A DNA stretch of 56,347 nucleotides from the NCBI GenBank assembly GCA_030698625.1, contig JAUYMS010000046.1:1-56347 (forward strand), in the 5' to 3' direction. Below, piece after piece: positions 16,973 to 28,900 of this stretch. Origin of the DNA: Candidatus Omnitrophota bacterium (lineage in GTDB: Bacteria; Omnitrophota; Omnitrophia; Omnitrophales; Aquincolibacteriaceae). The translations under genes were made by a program, and so were the position numbers. Every line of letters begins with the position of its first letter. Position 1 is the stretch's first letter. A model generated the notes under the pieces. That model ran no database searches, was not told where the DNA came from, and saw only the letters and a list, made by a program, of their open reading frames with translations.

Positions 16973-19900
16973 GTGTATTTCCAAGAATTGAAAAAACTGG
17001 TTTCCCTGGTCGTTGCGAGCGTTTTTATGACGACTACCGTTGCTTGGTCAGCCCCGGCGCTTCCCGCGGTAAGCCTGCTCCAGCCCGGCGAAATTATCGC
17101 CGACGGTGTTTATGTTCCCACTCTTATTGACCAGTTGGAGCTTCCCGAAGCCCTAGGCGCTGTCGGGCGTCGGCACTTATCAAACACGTCCTCCACGTCT
17201 TCTTCATCCATTATTCTCGTCCAAGACGCGCATTCAAGTTACGAAGCCCAGCAGAATATCAAAGGTATTCTCGAGCACCTCTCCGTTCAGTACGATGCGG
17301 ATCTCTTTTTTCTAGAAGGCGGTATGGGAGAAATCGACCCGTCCTTACTGGAATTCTTCAGTGACGATGAGTGGAACCTTCGCCTCGCCGATCTTTTCAC
17401 CCGAGACGGTGTTATCGGCGGCACCGAGCTCTTTCTGCTGAATAACTCACTAAAAAATAAGACAAGTCGCAAGGTTGAAGCCTATGGTGTGGAAAAGGCT
17501 GAGCTTTATCGGGAGAATCTCACTGACTTTCGCGCAGTCTACGATAAGAAACCGCAAGCAGATCAATTTCTGAGCCGGCTTAAAGAACGTATTCTTACAG
17601 CGGGTTCTCATATTTTTAACAAGAAGCTCAAGGAATTTTTTCGCGAATGGCTTTTCCACCAAGATAATCCCACAGAGCTTCTTCGGCAGTTAAAAACTCT
17701 CGAACAAACAGCCTTGGCGGAACTCGGTATCGATCTCTCCAATCCCCGCGAGCAGCTTGATTGGCCGCAGCTGGTTCGTTTTCATCAGATTAGAGTGCTG
17801 GAATCCGAGCTTGATCCGGAACAGGCAAACGAACAAATGGATAAGCTGGCCAATTGGATGAAGGCGCATGGCGTTAGCGATGACCTTATCGCGAAGATTA
17901 GACAGCTTGATAACGGGAGCCGGAAGAGCGGTGATAACAACCAGAGGTTCGAAGATCACCGCGGCTTTCTAGAGTCTCTTTATACGGTTCTTTCGGAATA
18001 CGATTTCTCCTTTGCGCAATATCCCGATCTCAGCCGCAGGCTCGGTCTGCGGGTTCTGCAAAGCGAGATTAAGGCCAAGGACCTATTTGATGAGCTGTCG
18101 CTTCTCACCGACAAGATTCTCGAGACGATGGCTGCAAGCCCGGTCGAGAAGACCCTCGTCGAGCTCTACTCAGACTATCTTTTGTTAAACAGCCTTTTCT
18201 CTCTGGAGCTGGTCTATGAAGACCATGAGCAGCTCGTCGCCAAAAGGGCCGCAGTTCTGCCGAGCGCCGTCTGGCAGCGCTTGAATTTGCTGGCTTCATC
18301 TGAACTTCGTGAGGATGCGAAAGCGGCTCCGGGGGCAGGAACGGATGCCGTCTTTGCCGAAGCCTTATCCTTTTATCGGGGTGCAAAAGAGCGCGAGGCC
18401 GCCATTTTTGAGAATATGATTACAAAGATGCGCGAAACAGGTAAGTCGCACGCAGTTCTCGTGGCCGGTGGTTTTCACACGGAAGGTTTGTTCAAAATGT
18501 TCCGGGATAACGCCATATCCTATGCCGAAGTTTCTCCGCAAATCTCTGAGGTCGAAGAAAATAGTGTCTATGTCGATGTCATGACGCTCAAGGGAGACTA
18601 TGTCACACAGCGCTCTTATTCTCGCCAGCCCAGTGTTGCAGATGCTCAAGGTTTGCTCGGTCTTCACGACCGTGTCGGTAATGCCGTTGCTGCCAATTAT
18701 GCAGGTTTGGTTCACGTAAACTTTACGACGCTTGCCAGGCAGCTTGCCGAAACAGGCTCGGTTACTTATCCCGAGCTCCGTGCTGCCGCTGCGAGTAGTG
18801 CGGTTCTTGCGGCGCATGGGATGGTTTACCTGCCGGAGACGGGAGCTTTAGTTTTTGCCGGTGAAACGGTCGAAGCTCGTGACGGTAGTGCGCTTGCTTG
18901 GGCAGAGACCGGTCCCGCTCTTGTATCCCAGGCGGCCGTGCGTTCTGAGTTGAGGAGTGCCGTAGATACGATAAAACAGTGGTTCGGTGTCAGCCCGGTC
19001 ACAGCTTCCAGGAGCAAGCGCCCCAAGATGTCACTCACTCCGAGATTTGAACGCTTGGAAGACCGTACGCTCTTGGCCGGAGTTGTGAATGTTTATGACG
19101 GGGATTCTCTTCCCGATAAAATTGCCGAAGCCCAGGCCGGGGACACCGTTCTCATCCACAACGATCAATCGGACTTAGTTTTCCGCGGAGGTTTCCAACT
19201 CCCCGAGGGGGTTACCCTGCGAACCAAAAAGTGGGAAAATCCCGTTACGCTCGATGTCAACAGCGAGGACACCCAGACGCTGGATCTTATCAAGATGGGG
19301 TCGAGTTCCCAGATCGTAGGTAATTTTTTAATCAGAGATTCGGCTGACGACGGCGTGGATACTGTCATTATGGTTGGCGTCGGAATCGAAGGCGTTCGCA
19401 TCGAAGGTGTCAAGGTGGACGAAAGAATGGAAATTTTTGGCAATCAAACCTTTGTGACTCATGGACAGTTCGGACCGGTGGTTATTGAAGGCTCGAATAA
19501 CGTGCTGGATGCCGCGACATTTGAAGGAAACGTCACTATTAACGGTTCCGACAATACTATTCAGAATAGCGACGGCATTGTCGAGACCGGCCCGGCCGTG
19601 ACGCTAGTCGGGGGCCACAACCGCCTCGACAATAATATTTTTCACACTCAAGGACCGATTATTGTAAATCACTATGACCCGAACTCAGGGCAGACTGTTC
19701 CGGTACCGCTCAGCGGGCCTGTTGTTGAAGTGACCGGCAGCGAACCCACGGATAAGAATGCAGGAAGCAATGTTCTTAATGGCAATACGATTTATGGTTG
19801 GGACGGCGCGAAAACCGGCAGCGGCATTTCAAAGGGGGTCCGGTTTACCTATTGGACCGGCCCGGAAAACACGGTCACCAACACGATTATCGCAAATGTA

Positions 19901-22900
19901 GGTCAGCCGCTTGATACGCACAGCCCCTATCCTGTGGACGTGAGCTATAGCCTTTTTACCAATGATAATTTTCGAACTAACACAGCTGTTAAGCCGGAGC
20001 CGACTTTTGTCTTCGGTGACGGCGTCCAAACAAATGTCGATCCTCTATTCGCAAATCCGCCTGTCAGCTTCCGGCTTCATCATGATTCACCCGCAGAAGA
20101 AGCGGGGCGCGACGGACGCGATCTTGGGGCCTTGCGGGAGTTGGTGAGCATTGAGCCTTCGGGAACGGACGTAACCCGCGTAACGCCTATTCCGGGACTC
20201 GCGAAGCGTGGCGTCTCGCTCCTGGCGACAGCGTCTGCCAAAGAAGAAGGAAGCGAGGCCGGTGCCGTGGGCTTCTGGGACAACCGGGTGGTCGTACGGC
20301 TCTTCACAAAGGATGAGGCGGGCGGTATTACGGCCGATAATTTCGGGACGACCGAGATTGAGACCTCAGACATCTCGGATGCCTTTGAAAACGACGTGCT
20401 CGTCATCGGGGCTTCCGGAACTCATGACAGCGTGATCGTCGAAATGGTATCCGCGAATCCCGTAACGGGAGAAGAAAACAAGGGGCTCATCCGCATCAAC
20501 GGATTGCAGGCCGATCTTCAGCAGACCTACGATATTTCTCTTTCTGATTTCGAAGATCAGGGTGTTGACCTCGAAAACTTCCGCATTCTGTTCTTTTCCT
20601 ACGATGATGCCGCGGCGGATTACATGTTGAATGCCTACCCGCCGAGTGGCGAATCGGTTCTTGCCTTTGCCGACAACCTCACCGCCGATGATATTTCGGT
20701 GATGCAGGGGGGTGTTCTCATCGATCAGGGAAAAGTCTGGCCCGGCGAACATGCGGCGACGCGCGTGCAGTCCGAGCCCGAACGCTTCGATTATACGCAA
20801 CTCGGCGAAGCCGCGGTCGTGGGAATTCACTCGCCGGATATGGATCAGATCGCCCAGAATTATGTCGTAGTAAGGGCGCATGATTTCGACGGGAATAGTA
20901 CGAGTTTCCGTCTGGAAGGTGTGAGCGGGGAAGAGCAGATCCTTGCCATTCCGAATGCCTTTCTTGAAGAGCGCGGAATCAATACCAAAAAAGTCTATTA
21001 TGTGCAATATGACGCCTATGCGAGCACGATCAGCGCCGTCTACGATGATGAAGGCAATCTCGATCCGGCCTCGTTGATCGTGCGCACCGATCCGCCGGAA
21101 ACCGACATCATTGTCAATCCGGATAGTCAGGAATCTGCCGACGGGCATTATCGCGTGACACCCGACCGCTTTAGCCCCACCACTCAGCTGCGTCTGACAG
21201 ACCTGGAGCTCAATACGCATAAACATTTTGTCAACGTTAATGCCACGGGAACAAACGGCTCGGCAGTGTTTTTCGGGGAATTTTCCGTAACCAATGACGG
21301 CATCTATATGCTGGCCAAAGAAAGAGACCTGCCCGGCAATGTCAGCCACTTCGATCGCTATGTCCTGCGTTATCTGGCCTATGAGAATCTTCCCGAGGCT
21401 CCCGAGAGCCTGGGCGTGCGGGTGCAGGCCGGGCGGTCGTCGATCGACTCTATTGATCTCGGCGATACCGTTGCCCTGCAAAGGGAAGCCGTCAGTTCCA
21501 TCGGCCTCGTGAAAGGCAAATCCATTCTAAGCGTGACGGACAATGCGGGTACGACAACCCTCGTAGACTTAGCAACCGGCGAAATCGTATTGCCGAATTA
21601 CGTCTTCGAGACGGTGGACCTTGCCGACGGCCGGCAACAACTGCGTGTTGTCGATGAGATAAGCGGCGCATCTCAAACGGTGTTTACGACCGGCGGCGAA
21701 GAGTATGGGCAAACCCTGACAGGCACTGCGGTCGACCCGACGCAGCGATATATCTTCTTTGACTACAATAAGTATCCGCGGGGAAGCCTCTCGACGCCGC
21801 ATCTGATGATCTACGACACAGTCAAGCAGGAATTGGTCAGTCCTATTGATGCCGATACGGGTGAAGCGCTGGACCTCAATGGCGAAGATGCCATTACGGG
21901 GCAGGGGCGTTCAGCTTCCAGTTACCGGTTTGTCGAAGATATTGCGATCATTCCGACTACGCGCGACCCGTATACGCGGTATTGGTCCGACGGGTACTTC
22001 GTCAAAATGACCGACGATGGGGTAACGATCAAGAAAACGGGCTCGATCTCAAGGACCCAGTACTCTGCCCAGGAAAGGCTTATATATTTTAGGGAATTCG
22101 ATTTAATCGGCAAAGCTACCCTCAACCGCGCTTACAATATCGACACCGGAGAAATCACTACGGCCACGCCTCCGGTGACGACATCTTCTGTTTCCGGAAC
22201 CATCGTGCAGATCACCAATGTGGCAGGAGATGTCCTCTTTGAACACGATTACAGCACGGAACCGGCGGGTACATTCCCTGAAGGCCGTCCTCCCATCGAG
22301 GATACACGAGTTGTGGCCGGGGCCCTGATTGTCAATCTTACCAATAATAAGATCGACGTCATTCCCATCCGCACTGACGCGAAGATCAATCGCCTCGACG
22401 GCATCAGCATCAGCGCGGCGGAGGAGTGGTTTTACGATCCCGACAGGCTTCATCTGACGGTTCTTAAGGATCAATTCAGCCAGGTCTTCTATACCCTTTA
22501 TGTTAACAGTCTCGTTACGGACAATCCCGACATCAACGAACATGTGACCGAATTTACCAGAATTCAGGTTTCAGGCACGGATCTGAGTCAGGTCACGGAC
22601 CTTCCGTTTCAATACATTGCTCCCGGCGTACGGTTTGTTACGGTCAAGCCCGTCGGAAGCAATACCTATGTCACGAGCAATCGCGACTATATCAAAATTG
22701 ATGCCGAAGACAGCGATCAGGGAGGCGGCCCGTCATTCGATTCGCTGACGACGGGCGCGGTCGAAACTCATGATTTAACCGGCGTGAGTCAAATTATCGT
22801 CTCCATCCTCGGTACGGATGAAGTCGCCAGGTTGGAATTGGTGGATTCACAGGAGAAGAAGCATTCGGTGGTCCTCGAAGGGATTAAGCCGAATGAGTTG

Positions 22901-25900
22901 CAGACAGCGGCCATCCAACTGGGTGAGTTTGCCGATAAGATTGATCTTAGCCAAACCCGTTTTCAATTCCTCATCGATGCCCTTCCCGGCCGCAGCCAGT
23001 TTGTGCTGGGTGTGGGCCCTGACCTGGCCGAGCCTTTAACCGCGGCCGGTGATGATTACTCGGTGATTGTAACGGGCGGAAGCATTATCACGGTACCCAA
23101 TCGCCCGGAGCTCGGGACGCCTAACCTACGCGAACTCGGTGTCGCGGTTCGCGGCAACCTTATGGAAGGCGACGAGAATCCCGTGGATCTGAATTATTTC
23201 GAAACCGACAACGGCACCACCATCATTCACGTTCCTGTGGCCAACGGCCGCGAAGCCGTGCTGTTCGTTGAGCCCGGTCTGGATCCCACGCTGCCACAAA
23301 ATGCGACCGTTCGCACAAATATCGCCGAAGGCCGATTGTCGCCTGATGAAGCGCATCTTGTGACGTACCGGAACATATCTGGCAGCAGCAATACGGATAT
23401 CATTTCGGTCACGGACACGGTTACGGGCGAAGCTGCCGAATACGAAGTCGAATTTAGTGAAAGCGGCGTTCAAGAACCCCCGCAGCCTCAATACGGCCAG
23501 CCCGGAGCGGAAAGGTCTGCGATTAACAATGCATATGTTGTGGTCAGTACCTTGAGGCTCTTCAACGGCGAATCCGAAAACATTTTGACGGCGATTCCCT
23601 TACAGGGGCAGGTTGCAGAGCCCATCAGCGTTTCCATTCCCGTACCGACCATCGCGGAAACCGGCGAGGTCAGGGGCGAGCGTCTGGGCTATCATTTCAG
23701 GGCCGCCGAATTCATCTCCGGTACGAATACGGTCATCGTAACCCTAGATAATGACAAGCGGTTTCGGTTCAATATCGATACCGCGGAATTGAGCGAGATC
23801 CCGCCTTTTAAAGTCGTATTCGACTATCCGGGCACGCAGCAGGTGATCCGGGTTTTGGACGCTAAGGGCGAAGTCCAGCTTGAATACGGCTATGACCGCG
23901 GAAGTTTCCAGAGCCTCCCGATCAACGGTTACAGAATCGTCGGCAGCAACCTAATCGTTGATCTGGATAATGACACTTTCGATGTCTTTCGAATCGGTAC
24001 CGACGAGGACCCTTTCAACTTTGATGGGATCTCGGTAAGCCGGGCCGTTGTCGAAAACGGCAGGCTCGAGCTTACGGCGCTTGAGACGCAGAGAAATTCC
24101 ATCACTTACAGCATTAATCTGAACAACCCGGCGGATTTTACCGAGACGCGCCATGACTTCGTAGAAATTGCAGCGGCCGGGACCGGCATGGATCAAATCA
24201 CCGAGCTCGAATATGCGCGTGATGAAAACGGGCGATTGCGCACGCTTACGGTCAGAACTACCGGAAGCCAAACCTCGGCTAGGGGATACGAGAACACTGT
24301 TGTTGTCGATGCTCACCGTAGCGACGAGGGCGGATCGGCCGTATTTGACGATTTTACGACTTCAGTAATAGAGACAATCGATCTGAGCGGCCGCGATACG
24401 ATTACCCTCGGCTTTGCCGGCACGCATTCCGAGAGGCGCTATGAACTCGTATCCGCGGATGAAAACGGGGTCGAGACCAAGGGGTCGGTCATCATCACGG
24501 GCATTGAACCCGGCACGATTAAAGTCGTGACGATTTCGCTGTCGGCATTCGCAGAGCAAGGCGTGGATCTCAAGCGCGTGCGCCTGCCGGCTGGCATCAA
24601 TGTCGAAGACGGACGGGAACAGTTTATTGACGTCGTTAGTTCCATAGGATTCGGACAGTTTTCGACAAGCGATGATGAACACATCATTCTTGTTGCGGGT
24701 GACCGCTTCTACTTCTACCCGAAGGAACCGAGCGCGGATACACCGCATAGCGACAATATCTACACTGCCAAGCTCGACGAAATTCTCGGGACGGAAGGAA
24801 TTCATGTGCTTGGCGCGTCAATTTCAGCTCGCACGATCGATGTTTCGATTGACGGCTCGGATGTCAAGAAGATCATCGAAATCGAGCTCGTCGGCCAGGT
24901 TAAGGGTTACGCCTTGCTGACCGAAAGAGACGGCTGGGAGCGTCTTCGGGTTCTTGGCCCGGGCAAGTTCAATTTTGATGAAAACAGACTGCTGTATTTC
25001 ACGCCGCGATCAAATGATGCGAGCGGTACCCTGAGCGTGTTCGATTTAGAAACGGGCGAGACCGCGGAACATTTTCTGTTTGCGGATGATGAAGGCGTTC
25101 CGGAAGAACTTATGACGAACGGTATTCACCGGACCGTGGTGGGCACGGACTACGCGGTTGTGACGCATGTGTCGTCCTCGCAGAGCATAGACTTTCACAC
25201 GGTGACGTATGACATTATCAATCTCAATACCGGAGAGGAGTCCGAAATCTATGAGCGCCTGCCCGTCGATGCGGACCTCGGCGGAGAACTCTTTCTTTCG
25301 GGAACCATTTTTCGGCAACTCGACCCGATTACGGGCGATCTTACGGATTCCATGGTCATCAATCACCGTAACGGCCGCGTGACGCGAATTTATCCGTCCA
25401 TCAATGCTATCGGCGCCGAATCGAACCCGTCCTATGCCTTTCGTGATGTCTTTATTCAGGGTCAGGGCATCGGTAATAATACCGTAAAATTAGAATTGAT
25501 TGAGCTCGAAACGGGACGCACGCAGGTGCTCACGACCCAGACCGGTTATCCGAGGGGCGGAGAGATCACGCATGTCTATGATGTCTCGCCCGATTCCTTC
25601 CCGGGTTCGCCGGTCGTTGTCTATAGCGTTGGAGGGCAGGAAGACCCGCAAAACGGAAGGACCTTCACGACCTATGTGCAGAGGGTGGACGATCCGGCCG
25701 AGCGGGCTACGGTGGTAAGCAGGAGGACCCAAAAGCCTCGTGCTTTGCAGGACATCGAGTATGTCCGGGATGGCGAAAATGTAGGCAGGGTGTTTGTAAG
25801 GCATTATGTGACATTTGATCTGAGTTTTGGCAGTGAAAACGCCATTTTTGACCGGCATGTTGCTGCTGTAACTGACTCCCTTATCCACGTACCCGGCTTT

Positions 25901-28900
25901 GCGATTTCTCAGCTTTATCGTGACGGAGACAAGGTGCACGTCGATGGAGATACGCCTCTTGTCCTTATCGTTCACGACGACTACGGTCCTTGGCCCTCTA
26001 ATGTCAAAGATGTTAACGCGCTGGTTTTTGTCTCCACCGGAGAAGGCAACGATATGCACCAGTTGGCGGCTGTTAATATTGTTCAAGGCGTAACCGGCGA
26101 CAGTATCGAAGCGGAAAATACGTTCCTCGATGCAACGACTGCAGCCTCATCCGAAAACAGGCGGGTGGCCGTGATGGGGTTTAACGGCGAGAATTTTACG
26201 ACGAGCGTTCTCGTCAATCCTACGTCAGGTCAGGCCCCGCTTCGTCTCGACGTTGCCATCACCGAAGAACTCAGCCGCAGCGGCAATGTCGTGACCTATG
26301 CGACGATCAATCAGAACGACCAGGTCGGTGAAGTTCATGTGAATCTTCATACGTTGCAGGTAGTTAAACCCGGGGAGCCGTTTACTCAGAGTGATCTCGA
26401 AGCGCTTATTCGTAACGACCTTTTGGCGGACCAGCTGATTGCCGACATTATCCCTGTTGCGACAAACAGCCCGCTTACCGTTGCCGCAAGAGTGGGTGAG
26501 CAGTTTTCGAGCGGCGGAGAGACTCACCTCTTCGTGTACTCGGCCGTGCTCGATTCGGACGGAAATCCGAAGCAACTGTATTCGCTGGAACGGTCCTATG
26601 ACCGCCCTGTTCGGGGCTTTACTTTTGATGATACCGGGAACGCTTTTGTGCTGCACTTGAGCAACGGTCCGTATCCGGGCGCGGTGGAAGTTTACCTCGT
26701 CGGTAATCAGGAGCCGTCGGTTTCTAAAGTGGTGCCGGCGATCGCAACAACCGGAAACAACGTTTTGGTTAATATCGATGATGCGGCGGGGCCGGAGCTG
26801 TCCATCGATGTCTATCCGAATCCGACTCATGAGGTCCCCGGCGGTACTTTAACAGTGATTGACGTCAGTGCCGACTCGGTCAATATCACCGATGACCGGA
26901 TTCATCATTTGCCGGATGCTATCCGCACCGAAATGCCGGCGACGGATTCCAACAGTAACTTTATCATCGAGACGCGATTTAAACCGTCCGGTTCGGGCTC
27001 CTCCGCGAATTATTACAATGTCTTTACAACCGGCGGCGAGTCGGTCGCACAATTCATCAAGCAACACGGCATTTCGACATACAATGGTTTCATCAACCTT
27101 GCCCAGGACTTGCCGGATGCGGCTGCAGACGGATCCTTGCTGGTCATGCCTTCATACCATCACCGCTTTTACACAGGAGTGTTTCCGACACAGCGGCTGC
27201 AGGTAGTCAGTACGGAAACGGGTGAGGAAGTTCGGCAGATCGATCTTCCGGCCCCCGGCTCGACGAGCGAAAACGGTGTGACCACAATCCATTTTATACC
27301 GGGTTCCTCCACTCGCGTCATCGTTCGCTACGCCAATCAGCAGGAAGAAATTTATGACGTCACGACCGGAGAGCTTGTGAGCCGGCGTGATGTCCACGAT
27401 ACGAACGGGGACGGGATTGTTTCCCCGATAGATGCACTGATTATTATCAATCGGCTGAATGCGGCGGGTCCCGGCATCATTACCGATACCACGCACAACC
27501 TCGACACGAACGGAGACCGGAATATCTCACCGATCGATGTTTTGCGGGTCATCAATTACCTCAATAACCGTGCGGCAGCCGCGCCTGAAGGAGAAACTCC
27601 GGTCAGTGTCATAAAGGCCGAAGGGGAAGCGGGGCATGTCACGATTCACTACCAATCCGGTTTCTACGAAGAGTTTTCGGGCGGCACGTATCAGAAAATC
27701 GGCGAAGGCGAATCTGGCGGCGATATTGCGCGTTCGAATCCTAACTTCCGTATCGGTACTTACGAGGAGGGCGGTGACTTCTATTACAGCATTACCAACA
27801 TTCAAACCGGCCAGGTCTTTCCGGGACCGACCAATAGCGGACGCAGGCTGACCCAAATAAGTGATGCATCGGGCGGTGGGGCCGTCGGCACGTTCACGGC
27901 CTATAACCCGCCTGACGTTCATCACGAGGGTCGCTATGCCGTGCACGGCTGGGAAAGTGTTGTTAGGACCACTCGCGGCATTGGCGATACCACCCGTTTC
28001 GGGAATCAGTTTGTCATCCTGGATCAATCGATTCCTGTCGAGGACGAGGCCAATTGGGTCAGCGTCGATCTGAATGACCTCGTCGAGGGTGATCACGAGG
28101 GCGAACGGGATATCATTGTGAGGTCTGTCTACTTTTCGAGTGGAACCCCCAATCTCATAGAAGTTGTCTACATGGATGTTTCGGCAAGTGAGGAGCGACG
28201 GGCGTTTTATACGTTACAAGGCGAACGCATCGCGTCTTCGGTGCCGGCGGATGCAATCGAAACGTCGCAATCCGATTACTATTACACGATTACCCCGGGC
28301 AACAACGGTGAAGTCCTGACCGTGTACCATGCGACCGGTGATGGAGTCGAAAGCCGTATTATCGCTGCGGACAGCGACATCTATGACGTAATTGATGTTA
28401 CCCCGAACGGAGTGGTTGTTTACGGGCTCAAATCGGCCTCGTCTCCTGTTGTGGAACTCCGGGACTTCAATGACCCGAATCGCCGGCTTACACTGAACAG
28501 ACGCGGCGTGCTGGAAGATATCGTCATTGATGGAGCTAACGGTGATGTTATTTTGAATGCGCGCACCCATCAAGGTTTCAGGGTTAACACCGAGGGACCT
28601 CTTCAGGAGATCCGCCGTTTTGACGAATTGCCGGAGGGCGCGGAAGCCGTCGGGGTGCATGATGACTCTTATAAGCTGCTCGCTCGCGAAGTCTCGTTTG
28701 TCGGTGCCTCGGGGACTACCTATAACACCGTACCTATCCTTAGTTTATTGCAACCAACCGACGACGGCGCCTATGAGGGCCCGGTCTTGATCGGGGTGGG
28801 TTCTAATGCCCTGGCCATTGATGGCGGTACCGTGGGCATTTCCCTCGACGGAAACACCGTTATCTTTCCTTCGAGCCGCACGACGACATTCACGCTGAAT

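Noticed and set aside
16903-17130. Small plus-strand open frame overlapping the start of the giant gene
   Set aside because: It is out of frame with the giant gene, lacks a domain, and becomes Arg/Cys-rich where the giant gene encodes its signal peptide.
20366-21481. Long minus-strand open frame (371 codons) inside the giant gene
   Set aside because: It is antisense to well-patterned protein sequence, has no ribosome binding site or recognisable domain, and similar long antisense frames occur throughout this GC-rich coding region.
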